Part shown: positions 10,417 through 19,236 of the stretch, piece by piece
How positions within the stretch are numbered: position 1 is the stretch's first letter
Layout of the letters: every line of letters begins with the position of its first letter
The notes under the pieces: model-generated
Seen by the model: the letters and a program-made list of their open reading frames with translations, nothing else
Told to the model about the DNA's origin: nothing
The model's database searches: none
NCBI RefSeq assembly: GCF_000182645.1
Contig: NZ_ACQA01000001.1
Span: 1,550,001-1,614,000 of the forward strand
Origin: Brucella intermedia LMG 3301
Lineage (GTDB): Bacteria; Pseudomonadota; Alphaproteobacteria; Rhizobiales; Rhizobiaceae
Length of the DNA stretch: 64,000 nt
Reading direction: 5' to 3'
Position numbers and translations under genes: made by a program

Positions 10417-11154
10417 CTATCGCAAGGCCGCGATATAGCGGCTTACCGCCGTCGGCATCCCATACATGAGGGCATCGGCTGTCAATCCATGCCCGATGGA
10501 AACTTCGTTCAGTTGAGGAACACGTTTAACAAGCGCGGGTAGGTTGTCTACTGTCAGATCATGCCCGGCATTGATGGCCAATCCCAACGCCGTGGCAACA
10601 TTTGCAGCCTTTTCCAGACGATCCAGTTCGTGCACCGCGGCAGCCGGATCATCATAGGTAGCGCCGTAGGGGCCGGTATAGAGTTCCACCCGGTCCGCCC
10701 CGATAGCCTTTGCGCGTTCGTATCCCAACGGATCGGGGTCGGCGAACAACGACACCCTCATTCCACCTGCTTTCAGGCGAGCGACTATCGGTGCGAGGAA
10801 ATCAGACTTCGATACGAAATCCCAGCCGTGATCAGAGGTCGCCTGTGTCGGATCATCAGGCACAAGCGTCACCTGCTCAGGCTGATGCTTCTCCACGAGA
10901 TCTAGAAATGCCTCGCTTGGAAAGCCCTCGATGTTGAACTCCGCCTGCGGAAACTCGTCATCGATCAAAGCGCGTATTTCGCCGAGGTCGGAAAACCGGA
11001 TGTGACGCTGGTCTGGACGCGGATGCACTGTCAATCCGGCGGCCCCTGCAGCGAGTGCGGCGCGGCCCAGACCGGTAACGCTTGGCCATGGCAAATCGCG
11101 CCGGTTTCGCAGCATCGCAACAGCGTTGAGATTGACCGATAATTTCGCAGGCAT
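10417..11154 (-). CDS. pdxJ: Pyridoxine 5'-phosphate synthase
   Basis: A 245-residue TIM-barrel enzyme that condenses 3-amino-2-oxopropyl phosphate (3-hydroxy-1-aminoacetone phosphate) with 1-deoxy-D-xylulose 5-phosphate to give pyridoxine 5'-phosphate, the last ring-forming step of DXP-dependent vitamin B6 synthesis. Conserved stretches are [16 protein letters not shown] at the start, [52 protein letters not shown] and [16 protein letters not shown] at the end. Length is normal. The gene is transcribed away from the STAS-like gene and toward kup, with no obvious hairpin between. Confidence 0.97.
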   Translation of the reverse strand: MPAKLSVNLNAVAMLRNRRDLPWPSVTGLGRAALAAGAAGLTVHPRPDQRHIRFSDLGEIRALIDDEFPQAEFNIEGFPSEAFLDLVEKHQPEQVTLVPDDPTQATSDHGWDFVSKSDFLAPIVARLKAGGMRVSLFADPDPLGYERAKAIGADRVELYTGPYGATYDDPAAAVHELDRLEKAANVATALGLAINAGHDLTVDNLPALVKRVPQLNEVSIGHGLTADALMYGMPTAVSRYIAALR

Positions 11155-11364
11155 TGGAGACTCCCGGATGAATATTCCGCTTTATAACGCCTGCCATGGA
11201 AAAATGTGAGTGTTTTGCCGTCGCACCACGTCTGCAATCCCCAACCGCGCAAATTGGTTGTAACAAACTGGGTTTGCAGAGCTTTTCCAGTTCGTATCAA
11301 TTTGGCGCTCGACGCAACCTTTGACCCCGCTTCGGCGTTTGAATCTGATCAATGATGGAGGTCT

Positions 11365-11766
11365 ATGATGCGAAATGAGGACATACCCGTCATTCGCCGT
11401 ATTCCAACAAACCGGGATGACGTTTTTGCCTTTGCAATCGAGGGACATCTTGACGACGCATCGCTGGAGAACCTCTACGGACTTCTCGATGCCGCTTACG
11501 AAACCCACGACGAAATCGATCTACTGGTCCGTCTCACCGGCTATGAGGGGTTCGACTGGACCGCTGCGTTTTCGGAGAGTATGTTGTCCATGCGCGCCAA
11601 ATCGCTCAAAAAGCTTCGCCGCTATGCTATCGTGGGCGGTCCACTGTGGATACAGGCCAGCATAACCCTCATGCAGCCGTTCCTCTCGATAGAACTCCGT
11701 GCCTTTGAGGCGGACGAAGAAAACGAGGCCTGGGAATGGCTCGGCGCAAGACCGACGGAAGAATGA
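11365..11766 (+). CDS. SpoIIAA-like STAS-domain protein
   Basis: A 133-residue protein of the STAS/SpoIIAA-like group (the DUF3478 type). The pattern FAIEGHLDDASLENLYGLLDAAYETHDEIDLLVRLTGYEGFDW, followed by a helix and strand (KSLKKLRRYAIVGGPLW), matches alternating strands and amphipathic helices of the fold. Family members are thought to be lipid- or protein-interaction modules in stress response; the role here is unknown. GGAGG lies four bases before ATG 11365, which is followed by a second ATG at 11368; either may be used. Its stop codon abuts the stop codon of the convergent helicase gene. Confidence 0.8.
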   Translation: MMRNEDIPVIRRIPTNRDDVFAFAIEGHLDDASLENLYGLLDAAYETHDEIDLLVRLTGYEGFDWTAAFSESMLSMRAKSLKKLRRYAIVGGPLWIQASITLMQPFLSIELRAFEADEENEAWEWLGARPTEE

Positions 11767-12888
11767 TTATTTTACGATAGTCAGGCGTTCGGCGGCGCGG
11801 GTAATGGCCGTATAAAGCCAGCGCTCACGCGTATCGCGGAACGCAAAACTTTCGTCAAAAAGCACCACTTCGTCCCATTGGGAGCCCTGCGCTTTATGAA
11901 CCGTCAAGGCATAGCCATAATCGAAATCATCATAACGCTTTTTGGTCTGCCACGGAATTTCACTGTCCGGATCTTCGAACTGCGCCTTCAACAGCTTGAT
12001 CTTCGCAACGCCGCGATCGTCGTCCTCGGGCGTAACAAGCAGGTTGATGCCCGGCTTCACGGTTTCCTTGGAAGAGGTCATCACCTTCCATAATGATCCG
12101 TTGAGAAGCCCCTTGGCAGGATCGTTGCGAAGGCAAACCAGCTTGTCGCCGGCCTGCGGATAATCCGCAGTGAAGCCCTTCAATTCCCGCAGGCGCTGAT
12201 TGTAGCGGCGTCGCGTTCGGTTTGTCCCGACCAGCACCTGATCGGCAGCCAGAACCATTTCCTGATTGACATCGCCTTTACCGATAACCTTCGCAGCGCC
12301 GTGGTCGCCATAGGGAAGTTCCCTTCCCTCTCGCACGTCGAGCGCCATACGGATGATCGGATTGTCCTGTGCCTGACGATGAATTTCGGTCAGCAGGTAA
12401 TCCGGCTCGTGCTCCGTGAAAAACCCACCACCGGAAATCGGAGGCAACTGTCCCGGATCGCCAAGGACAAGGATAGGCGTGCCGAAACTCATCAAATCCC
12501 GCCCCAGCGCTTCATCGACCATGGAACATTCGTCCACAACGATCATCGCTGCTTTGGCGACAGGGCTTTGCCGGTTGAGCGAGAAGGTCGGCGCAATGGA
12601 GGTCTTGCCGGTTGTTTCGTCCTCGATCGCTTCTTCACCGCGCGGGCGATAGATGAGCGAATGAAGCGTGCGGGCGTTGCTAGCACCTTTCGAACGCAGC
12701 ACCTGAGCTGCCTTCCCCGTAAACGCAGCAAACTGCACATCGCCATCCACATGCTCGGCGAAATAACGGGCGAGTGTCGTCTTGCCCGTACCCGCATAGC
12801 CGAACAATCTGAAAATGGGGCTGCGACCGTCCTTGAGCCAATGCCCGACGGCTTTCAGCGCCTGATCCTGTTCCGGTGAAAACTGCAT
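11767..12888 (-). CDS. RecD/Dda-like ATP-dependent DNA helicase
   Basis: A 373-residue superfamily 1 helicase of the 5'-3' (SF1B) group. Walker A is GYAGTGKTT at about residue 29, Walker B is VVDECSMVDE, motif III is ILVLGDPGQLPP and motif IV is LLTEIHRQAQDNPI. The C-terminal UvrD_C_2 segment YALTVHKAQGSQWDEVVLFDE...WLYTAITRAAERL is complete. It is shorter than RecD and lacks the RecBCD-interaction N-terminal domain, so it resembles stand-alone RecD2/Dda enzymes acting in replication or repair. It ends against the convergent STAS gene with zero spacing. Confidence 0.9.
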   Translation of the reverse strand: MQFSPEQDQALKAVGHWLKDGRSPIFRLFGYAGTGKTTLARYFAEHVDGDVQFAAFTGKAAQVLRSKGASNARTLHSLIYRPRGEEAIEDETTGKTSIAPTFSLNRQSPVAKAAMIVVDECSMVDEALGRDLMSFGTPILVLGDPGQLPPISGGGFFTEHEPDYLLTEIHRQAQDNPIIRMALDVREGRELPYGDHGAAKVIGKGDVNQEMVLAADQVLVGTNRTRRRYNQRLRELKGFTADYPQAGDKLVCLRNDPAKGLLNGSLWKVMTSSKETVKPGINLLVTPEDDDRGVAKIKLLKAQFEDPDSEIPWQTKKRYDDFDYGYALTVHKAQGSQWDEVVLFDESFAFRDTRERWLYTAITRAAERLTIVK

Positions 12889-12936
12889 GATCCTTTCAGA
12901 CAGGATTCGCCGCCTGAAAACAAGATCAAACCGTGA

Positions 12937-13905
12937 TCAAACGTTTTTGCTCATCAAAGCTGCAAATCTGTCGAGATCAACGTTACCGCCGCTGACGATG
13001 ACGCCGACGCGCTTGCCTTGCAGCTTCGACGCTATCTGTCGCGCTCCGGCAAAAGCAAGACAGCCGGTGGGCTCGACGATCATCTTCATCCGGCTGGCGA
13101 AGAATTTCATGTCTTGCACGAGTTCATCGTCGCCAACCGCCAGAATATCGCGAACGGTGTTGCGAATGATGGCAAAGGTCATGTCCCCCAGCGCCTGCGT
13201 CTGCGCACCGTCCGCCAACGTCTTTGGAACATCTATATGGACTATCTTGCCGGAGCGGAACGATTGCTGGCCGTCATTTCCAGCCTCCGGTTCCACCCCG
13301 TAGACATCGCAAGCGGGCGACAAGGCTTTCGCGGCCAGCGCCGAACCCGCAAGCAGGCCACCGCCGCCGAGACAGACGAACAATGCATCGAGCGAGCCGG
13401 TTTCCTCGATCAACTCCTTGGCAGCAGTCCCCTGCCCGGCGATGATATCGGGATGATTGAACGGCGGAATGAGGGTCAGCCCGCCCTCCTCCGCCAGCCG
13501 ACTTGAAATCGCATCGCGATCTTCTTCGTAGCGGTTATAGGTTACAACCTTCGCACCATAGCCTCGCGTTGCTTCCAGCTTGGCGCGCGGCGCGTCTTCC
13601 GGCATGATGATGGTCGCCCCAATACCGAGTAATTTTGCTGCAAGCGCTATCGCCTGGGCATGATTGCCGGACGAAAAAGCCAGCACACCCCGCGCCTTTT
13701 GCTCATCCGTAAACCGTGACAAAGCGTTGAACGCACCTCGAAACTTGAATGCACCGATGCGCTGAAAATTCTCACACTTGAAAAAGAACTGCGAGCCGGT
13801 TTCACGGTCGATTGTGGACGATGTGAATACGGGCGTGTGGTGAGCGTGGCCTTCGATCTGCTTTGCGGCCGAGATCACGTCATCGTAAGTTGGAAGCTTG
13901 TTCAT
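12937..13905 (-). CDS. Threonine/serine dehydratase, PLP-dependent
   Basis: A 322-residue fold-type II PLP enzyme that deaminates threonine to 2-oxobutyrate or serine to pyruvate. The PLP-binding Lys lies in GAFKFRGAFN (about residue 54), the phosphate-binding glycine loop is CLGGGGLLAGSALA and SGGNVDL closes the active site. There is no C-terminal ACT domain, so this is the short, catabolic or racemase-like type and not biosynthetic IlvA. Serine racemase activity cannot be excluded. GAGG lies six bases upstream of ATG 13905, which gives the usual family start; longer in-frame starts overlap the lysE stop. The lysE gene ends 17 bp upstream, so the pair is likely co-transcribed. Confidence 0.9.
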   Translation of the reverse strand: MNKLPTYDDVISAAKQIEGHAHHTPVFTSSTIDRETGSQFFFKCENFQRIGAFKFRGAFNALSRFTDEQKARGVLAFSSGNHAQAIALAAKLLGIGATIIMPEDAPRAKLEATRGYGAKVVTYNRYEEDRDAISSRLAEEGGLTLIPPFNHPDIIAGQGTAAKELIEETGSLDALFVCLGGGGLLAGSALAAKALSPACDVYGVEPEAGNDGQQSFRSGKIVHIDVPKTLADGAQTQALGDMTFAIIRNTVRDILAVGDDELVQDMKFFASRMKMIVEPTGCLAFAGARQIASKLQGKRVGVIVSGGNVDLDRFAALMSKNV

Positions 13906-13922
13906 CATCTGCCTCTTCATCC

Positions 13923-14522
13923 TTATTTCAGCATTGGCCACAGGCTCAGCACGAGCAGCAAAGCCATGACAAGATTGAACCATTTCAACCGAACAGGATC
14001 GGAAAGCCAGTTGCGCAGCAAGGTTCCGAACCCCGCCCAGACCGACACGCTCGGCAAGTTCACGATCGCGAAGGCAGTGCTCACCAGAAGCACGGCAACA
14101 TAATAATTGTCATGGGTGGCATAGGTGGCAATGCCGGTGACGGCCATCACCCACGCTTTCGGATTTACCCACTGGAACGCTGCCGCCTGAAGGAAAGTCA
14201 TCGGCACGCTCTTATCGCGATGTCTGGCTTCTCCGATGGAGCGCGACATGGCGATTTTCCATGCGAGATAAAGCATATAGGCGCCACCGGCGAATTTCAG
14301 CGCCGTATAGAATGACGGCACCGTTTCGATCAAGGCGCCGAGGCCGAAGCCGACCGCCAGGAGCAATACGAAGAAGCCGACGCCAATCCCCAGCATATGC
14401 GGAATGGTGCGGCGGAAACCGAAATTTACACCCGATGCCAGCAGCATCAGATTGTTCGGCCCCGGTGTAACGGATGAGACGAAGGCGAAGACGAGAAGCG
14501 CCAGAAAAATTTCGATAGACAT
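13923..14522 (-). CDS. LysE/RhtB family amino acid exporter
   Basis: A 199-residue inner-membrane protein with six predicted hydrophobic segments. The N-terminal signature FAFVSSVTPGPNNLMLLASG (about residues 12-31) is the LysE/RhtB hallmark, and QWVNPKAWVMAV near residue 120 is a second conserved block. The family exports amino acids such as threonine, homoserine or lysine. It lies directly upstream of a threonine/serine dehydratase, which suggests the pair handles excess threonine or serine; this is inference. A strong terminator separates it from ilvN upstream. Confidence 0.9.
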   Translation of the reverse strand: MSIEIFLALLVFAFVSSVTPGPNNLMLLASGVNFGFRRTIPHMLGIGVGFFVLLLAVGFGLGALIETVPSFYTALKFAGGAYMLYLAWKIAMSRSIGEARHRDKSVPMTFLQAAAFQWVNPKAWVMAVTGIATYATHDNYYVAVLLVSTAFAIVNLPSVSVWAGFGTLLRNWLSDPVRLKWFNLVMALLLVLSLWPMLK

Positions 14523-14559
14523 AGGATGGCCCCGATTTATAGGGACAAATTAGCTCAAT

Positions 14560-14595
14560 AAAAAACCGGCACAATCGAAACATTGTGCCGGTTTT
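14560..14595 (-). terminator. Terminator of the ilvI-ilvN operon
   Basis: A perfect eleven-base stem (ACCGGCACAAT and ATTGTGCCGGT) with a six-base loop, followed on the minus strand by TTTTTT. It lies just after ilvN and before the lysE start. The opposite side also has TTTT, so it could work in both directions. Confidence 0.92.
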
Positions 14596-14627
14596 CAACG
14601 ATATTGTATCGATCTTCTCGAAAGCTG

Positions 14628-15200
14628 TTACATGCCTTCCGGCCCCCGGTTCATGGCCGCAACGCCGGTACGGCAGGTCTCAACCAGACCGAGCGGCTTC
14701 ATGATCGAGATGAACTGATCGATCTTGGCAGTTTTGCCGGTGATTTCCAGAATGAAATGATCTGTCGTCGCGTCAACCACCTTGGCCTTGAATGCGTCGG
14801 CCAGACGTAGCGTCTCGGCCCTTGCCTCGCCTTTGCCGGCGACCTTCACCAATGCCAATTCACGCTCCACCGGACGATCATGGCCGAGTTCCGAGGCGCG
14901 ATGACTGAGATCGACAACGCGGTGAACCGGCACGATGCGGGCCAGCTGGTGGCGTATCTGGTCGAGCACATGCGGGGTGCCGCGCGTCACGATTGTGATG
15001 CGCGAGAGGTGCTTTTCGTGCTCGGTTTCCGAAACCGTCAGGCTTTCGATATTGTAGCCACGGCCGGAGAAAAGACCGATCACGCGGGCAAGGACGCCCG
15101 GTTCGTTGTCAACGAGGACGGCAAGCGTGTGCGTTTCCGGCATTTGCGTTTCGGCAGCGATGAAATAGGCCGATCCGGAAGCTAGGTTCTGTGCATTCAT
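14628..15200 (-). CDS. ilvN: Acetolactate synthase, regulatory (small) subunit
   Basis: A 190-residue regulatory subunit that binds the catalytic subunit and confers valine feedback inhibition. The ACT domain spans roughly residues 23-100 (THTLAVLVDNEPGVLARVIGLFSGRGYNIESLTV is its first strand-helix unit), and the C-terminal domain includes FILEITGKTAKIDQFISIMKPLGLVE. It begins 17 bp after ilvI stops, on the same transcript. The symbol ilvH is used for the same gene in many relatives; the choice between ilvN and ilvH is naming only. Confidence 0.96.
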   Translation of the reverse strand: MNAQNLASGSAYFIAAETQMPETHTLAVLVDNEPGVLARVIGLFSGRGYNIESLTVSETEHEKHLSRITIVTRGTPHVLDQIRHQLARIVPVHRVVDLSHRASELGHDRPVERELALVKVAGKGEARAETLRLADAFKAKVVDATTDHFILEITGKTAKIDQFISIMKPLGLVETCRTGVAAMNRGPEGM

Positions 15201-15217
15201 GATTTCTTTCCTCCGGG

Positions 15218-17041
15218 TCAGACGAGCGCGCGGCCCTTGGCATCGATTGCATTGGCAACGGCTTCATCTGTCGCTTCATCCGGCAACAGCATTTCGTTAT
15301 GCGCCTTGCCCGACGGGATCATTGGGAAGCAGTTGGCGAGATTTGCCACGCGGCAATCGAAAATAACCGGCTTGTCGATATCGATCATTTCCTGAATGGC
15401 GGCATCGAGATCACCCGGCTTTTCACAGCGGATGCCGTGCGCGCCGTAGGCTTCGGCCAGCTTCACGAAATCCGGCATCGCCTCCGTATAGGAGTGCGAC
15501 AGACGGTTACCATGCAGAAGCTGCTGCCACTGGCGCACCATGCCCATATACTGGTTGTTCAGGATGAAGATCTTGATCGGTGCATTGTGCTGGATCGCAG
15601 CCGACATTTCCTGAATGCACATCTGGATGGATGCATCGCCTGCAATATCGATAACCAGAGCATCAGGGTGCGCGATCTGCACGCCGAGCGCCGCCGGCAG
15701 ACCATAGCCCATGGTGCCGAGACCGCCGGAGGTCAGCCAGCGGTTGGGCTCCTCGAAGCCATAGAACTGCGCAGCCCACATCTGGTGCTGTCCAACCTCA
15801 GTGGTGATGTAGGTCTTGCGATCCTTTGTCAGTTCATACAGCCGCTGAATTGCATATTGCGGCATGATGACGTCCCGGTTCGGCGCATAGGCGAGCGAAT
15901 TGCGGGAGCGCCAGCGGTCGATCTGCTCCCACCATGCGCTGATTGCCTGCTTTTCCGGTTTCCTCTCAGAAGCGCGGAACTGACGAACGATGTCTTCCAG
16001 AACGTGGGCAACGTCGCCGATGATCGGCACGTCGACGCGAACGTTCTTGTTGATCGAAGATGGATCGATATCGATGTGAATCTTCTTCGAGTTGGGGGAA
16101 AATGCGTTCAGGCGCCCGGTGATACGGTCGTCGAAACGGGCGCCGACACACAGCATGACGTCGCAGTCATGCATGCTCATGTTGGCTTCATAAGTGCCGT
16201 GCATGCCGAGCATTCCGAGCCAATTCTTGCCGGAAGCCGGATAGGCGCCCAGTCCCATAAGCGTGGAGGTGATCGGGAAATTGCTGATCTCCACCAGCTC
16301 GCGCAGCAGACGGGAAGCTGCCGGGCCGGAATTGATCACGCCGCCGCCGGAATAGATGACGGGCTTCTTCGCATTGACGAGCAGACGAACGGCATCCGAA
16401 ATTGCCTGCGCATTGCCGTCGAGAACCGGACGGTAGCTGGTGCGCGGCGCAGTTTCCGGCGGCGTATAAATGCCCTTGGCGAACTGGATATCCTTCGGAA
16501 TGTCAACCACGACGGGACCGGGGCGACCGGTGGAAGCGACATGGAAGGCTTCGTGCAGGATGCGCGCCAGATCGTTGACGTCCTTCACGAGCCAATTGTG
16601 CTTCGTGCAGGGGCGCGTAATGCCAATCGTATCGCACTCCTGAAATGCATCGGAACCGATCAGGGTCGTCGGCACCTGGCCCGAAATGCAAACCAGCGGA
16701 ATGGAGTCCATCAGGGCGTCCTGAAGCGGTGTGACCGCATTTGTCGCACCCGGACCGGATGTGACAAGCATCACCCCAACCTTGCCGGTCGAACGCGCGT
16801 AGCCCTCCGCCGCATGTCCGGCGCCCTGCTCGTGACGCACCAGAACGTGCTGAACCTTGTCCTGCTGGAAGAGCTCGTCATAGATCGGAAGCACAGCGCC
16901 ACCGGGATAACCGAAGATGCTCTCGACGCCCTGATCGATCAAAGCCTGAATGACCATTTCCGCGCCGGTCATTTCGCGCGGATTGCTTGCTTCCTGCGTT
17001 TCTGCGGCGTTTGCGTCCGCCTCACGTTTATCTGCAGTCAT
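15218..17041 (-). CDS. ilvI: Acetolactate synthase, catalytic (large) subunit
   Basis: A 607-residue thiamine-diphosphate enzyme that condenses pyruvate with pyruvate or 2-oxobutyrate, the first common step to valine, leucine and isoleucine. The catalytic Glu lies in VLVRHEQGAGHAAEGYARSTGKVG, the FAD-contacting middle domain follows, and the TPP/Mg motif is GDASIQMCIQEMSAAIQHNAPIKIFILNNQYMG. An N-terminal stretch of about 25 polar residues precedes the core. It is controlled by the leader region at 17083-17208: a branched-chain leader peptide, a protector-type hairpin and an attenuator. The product feeds ilvC at 6.2-7.2 kb. Confidence 0.97.
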   Translation of the reverse strand: MTADKREADANAAETQEASNPREMTGAEMVIQALIDQGVESIFGYPGGAVLPIYDELFQQDKVQHVLVRHEQGAGHAAEGYARSTGKVGVMLVTSGPGATNAVTPLQDALMDSIPLVCISGQVPTTLIGSDAFQECDTIGITRPCTKHNWLVKDVNDLARILHEAFHVASTGRPGPVVVDIPKDIQFAKGIYTPPETAPRTSYRPVLDGNAQAISDAVRLLVNAKKPVIYSGGGVINSGPAASRLLRELVEISNFPITSTLMGLGAYPASGKNWLGMLGMHGTYEANMSMHDCDVMLCVGARFDDRITGRLNAFSPNSKKIHIDIDPSSINKNVRVDVPIIGDVAHVLEDIVRQFRASERKPEKQAISAWWEQIDRWRSRNSLAYAPNRDVIMPQYAIQRLYELTKDRKTYITTEVGQHQMWAAQFYGFEEPNRWLTSGGLGTMGYGLPAALGVQIAHPDALVIDIAGDASIQMCIQEMSAAIQHNAPIKIFILNNQYMGMVRQWQQLLHGNRLSHSYTEAMPDFVKLAEAYGAHGIRCEKPGDLDAAIQEMIDIDKPVIFDCRVANLANCFPMIPSGKAHNEMLLPDEATDEAVANAIDAKGRALV

Positions 17042-17082
17042 TGTTCTCTTCCCGTCTGCATTTCATTTCTGATTTGGATAAT

Positions 17083-17105
17083 AAAAAAGGCCCCCGAGGG
17101 AGCCT
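17083..17105 (-). terminator. Attenuator terminator of the ilvI leader
   Basis: On the minus strand a seven-pair stem (AGGCTCC with GGGGCCT-type pairing, one G-U pair, four-base loop) is followed by TTTTTT. It lies between the leader peptide and ilvI, about 40 bp before the gene, where an amino-acid attenuator is expected. Confidence 0.85.
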
Positions 17106-17111
17106 GTCTTT

Positions 17112-17160
17112 CGCGCATGGGAGCTTTCGCCGGATGGTTACACCATCCTGCCCATGCGCG
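17112..17160 (-). promoter_or_regulatory. Leader hairpin (pause/protector structure) of the ilv attenuator
   Basis: CCCATGCGCG at 17151-17160 pairs perfectly with CGCGCATGGG at 17112-17121, enclosing an inner perfect repeat GGATGGT/ACCATCC at 17132-17148. The 5' arm overlaps the last third of the leader-peptide frame, so a ribosome stalled upstream on the Ile-Leu-Val codons would leave it free while a ribosome that finishes would mask it. This is the geometry of ribosome-mediated attenuation; the exact antiterminator pairing has not been computed. Confidence 0.75.
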
Positions 17161-17191
17161 CCCGTACCACAAGAATAATAATCGTGTTCAT
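17138..17191 (-). CDS. ilv leader peptide
   Basis: A 17-codon frame, MNTIIILVVRARMGRMV, begins at 17191 and ends with TAA at 17138. Residues 4-9 are Ile-Ile-Ile-Leu-Val-Val, all three branched-chain amino acids in one block, which is diagnostic of a leader peptide that senses charging of tRNA-Ile, tRNA-Leu and tRNA-Val. It precedes ilvI and overlaps the leader hairpin. No Shine-Dalgarno is visible; a TATTAG hexamer at 17203-17208 lies so close that transcription could start only a few bases before the ATG, as in known leaderless rhizobial trp leaders. That last point is inference. Confidence 0.85.
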   Translation of the reverse strand: MNTIIILVVRARMGRMV

Positions 17192-17352
17192 GGTGGCGGA
17201 CACTAATAGCCGGATTTGGCGTCGTCAACGCATAAATACATCGCCTGCGATATTTTCTTAGGCTCGCTCGCCCTAAACGATAACTTTATTTCAACCGAAG
17301 ACTCTTATCCTGATGCGAAACCTCCTGTTGAAAGTTGGGGCAAGCGGGCAGC

Positions 17353-19230
17353 ATGAGCGAAATCGGCGACAATTCCGGCGCACGAGAACACGGCGCATAC
17401 GTGCAGCGCAATCGCACGGAAGGGTACGTCATCCAGTGTGATGGCGAAGGCGCCATCGTCTCGGCGTTGTCAGGCCCTTCCTCCGCCGCATCCGACGATT
17501 ACTGGGCAGTGGGACAGCTGATATCCATTCGGTCAGGCGACAATCGCGTCGTCGGTCTTATTCGCAATGTGCTTGTGCCGGGTGATGTCTGGATACGCGG
17601 CGGTGACAACACGCTCCATGTCCATGTCGAGTTTCTTGGCGAGGTTCGCGTGCAGTCCAATGGGCAAACCACATTCAACGGCGGCATTTCTCAATTTCCC
17701 CATCCGGGCGCTATCGCCCACCGCATCCGCGCGAGCGACCTGGCGGCCATTTATGCCCAGACCGGGCACAGCAGCGTTTCGATCGGCACGTTGACACAGG
17801 ACGCAACAGTTCCGGCTCATATTTCGGTCGACGATCTTATTTCCCGGCATTTCGCCATCGTTGGCACAACGGGCGTCGGTAAATCGAGCGCAGTCATGCT
17901 GCTTCTGCGCCGCATCGTCGCCGAAAAGCCCAATCTTCGTGTACTCATCCTTGATCCACACAACGAGTTCGCGAGCGCATTTCCTGACCTCGCAGTAGCC
18001 GTCGATCAGACGAATATCGAGCTGCCATTCTGGATGCTGCGGCTTGAAGAATTCGCAGACGTGATCTTTCGCGGGCGTGCGCCCGACCCGACGGAACTCG
18101 ATATACTGCGCGATCTTGTCCAGCTTGCGCGGGAAAAAATGCAAGGCACCGAGCCGTTGTCCGCAAAAACCTTGCGGCGACAGCTGGCGGACCGGCAGAG
18201 CGTCAGCGCCGACACGCCCGTTGCCTATCGCCTCCCAGATCTGATCGCCCTCATCGACGAGCGCATGGGGCTTCTCGACAGCAAAGCGGAACGTCCCTAT
18301 CTGCGAAGCCTCAAGGCTCGTCTGGAATCGATTTCTGCCGATCCTCGCTTCCGCTTCATGTTTGCCGTGACTGGCGGACCCGAGACGATGCGGCACGCCA
18401 TTGGCCGCATTTTCCGCATCCCGCAAAACGGAAAGCCCATCTGCACATTCCAGCTTGCGGGATTGCCTTCCGAGGTGGTCAACGCCGTCGCGTCGGTTTT
18501 GTGCCGACTGGCATTCGATATCGCTCTTTCAAGCGAGGGCAGCCTGCAGACGCTGGTGATCTGCGAAGAAGCTCACCGCTATATTCCGGCCGACCGCGAC
18601 GCCGGCTTCTGGCCGACGCGGCAGGCTATAGCCCGAATTGCCAAGGAAGGCCGAAAATACGGTTCCTATCTTGGCGTCATCAGCCAGCGCCCTGGTGAGC
18701 TTGACGCGACAATCCTGTCGCAATGCAATTCCATTTTCGCAATGCGGCTCGGCAATGAACGCGACCAGGAAATCATCAAAGGTGCCATTCGCGGCGGCGC
18801 ACAAAGTATGGCGGGTTTCCTTTCATCGATCGCCAATCGCGAGGCCATCGCCTTCGGCGAAGCCTTCTCGACGCCCATGCGACTTACATTTGAGACTATT
18901 CCATCCCATCAACTTCCGGGACGCAGCAAAAGCGAAAGCGCCCTTTCCGGCTGGCGGAACGACGGCAAGATATCGCTCGACCGTATCGTCGAAAAGCTGC
19001 GCGCCTTCGAAAGCAGCTCCCAGGCGGAACCAGTGGACCGGCTCGCAGACGACGACAATCTTTGGGGCAACCCGGTTTCCACCTCTCATCGCGACCATGC
19101 ATCGATCGGAGAGCAATTTCATCGGGCACCGTCATTGAAGCCGCAAACTCGACTCAGCCTGGACACGAAGCAGGGCATCGAGAAGATGGGCGAATTGGTG
19201 CGCAGTTTTCGCAAGGACCGCGAGCGCTAG
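17353..19230 (+). CDS. HerA-like DUF87 ATP-binding protein
   Basis: A 625-residue AAA-type ATPase of the FtsK/HerA superclass. An N-terminal HAS-barrel-like region (about residues 1-150) is followed by Walker A GTTGVGKSS near residue 178, the DUF87 core and Walker B LVICEEAHRYI near 405, with the conserved Glu, then a Lys/Arg region (RIAKEGRKYGSYLGVISQRPGELD) typical of the fold. HerA proteins are hexameric DNA translocases that work with NurA nuclease in archaea; bacterial relatives have many roles. No NurA, Sir2 or nuclease gene is beside it. ATG 17353 is chosen; a TTG 18 bp upstream is unlikely. It converges with the diguanylate cyclase. Confidence 0.86.
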   Translation: MSEIGDNSGAREHGAYVQRNRTEGYVIQCDGEGAIVSALSGPSSAASDDYWAVGQLISIRSGDNRVVGLIRNVLVPGDVWIRGGDNTLHVHVEFLGEVRVQSNGQTTFNGGISQFPHPGAIAHRIRASDLAAIYAQTGHSSVSIGTLTQDATVPAHISVDDLISRHFAIVGTTGVGKSSAVMLLLRRIVAEKPNLRVLILDPHNEFASAFPDLAVAVDQTNIELPFWMLRLEEFADVIFRGRAPDPTELDILRDLVQLAREKMQGTEPLSAKTLRRQLADRQSVSADTPVAYRLPDLIALIDERMGLLDSKAERPYLRSLKARLESISADPRFRFMFAVTGGPETMRHAIGRIFRIPQNGKPICTFQLAGLPSEVVNAVASVLCRLAFDIALSSEGSLQTLVICEEAHRYIPADRDAGFWPTRQAIARIAKEGRKYGSYLGVISQRPGELDATILSQCNSIFAMRLGNERDQEIIKGAIRGGAQSMAGFLSSIANREAIAFGEAFSTPMRLTFETIPSHQLPGRSKSESALSGWRNDGKISLDRIVEKLRAFESSSQAEPVDRLADDDNLWGNPVSTSHRDHASIGEQFHRAPSLKPQTRLSLDTKQGIEKMGELVRSFRKDRER

Positions 19231-19236
19231 ACACGC

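Noticed and set aside
15299-17206. A 635-codon open frame on the plus strand opposite ilvI
   Set aside because: It is antisense to a fully conserved acetolactate synthase gene, has no family resemblance and no ribosome-binding site. Long antisense frames are common in G+C-rich genomes.
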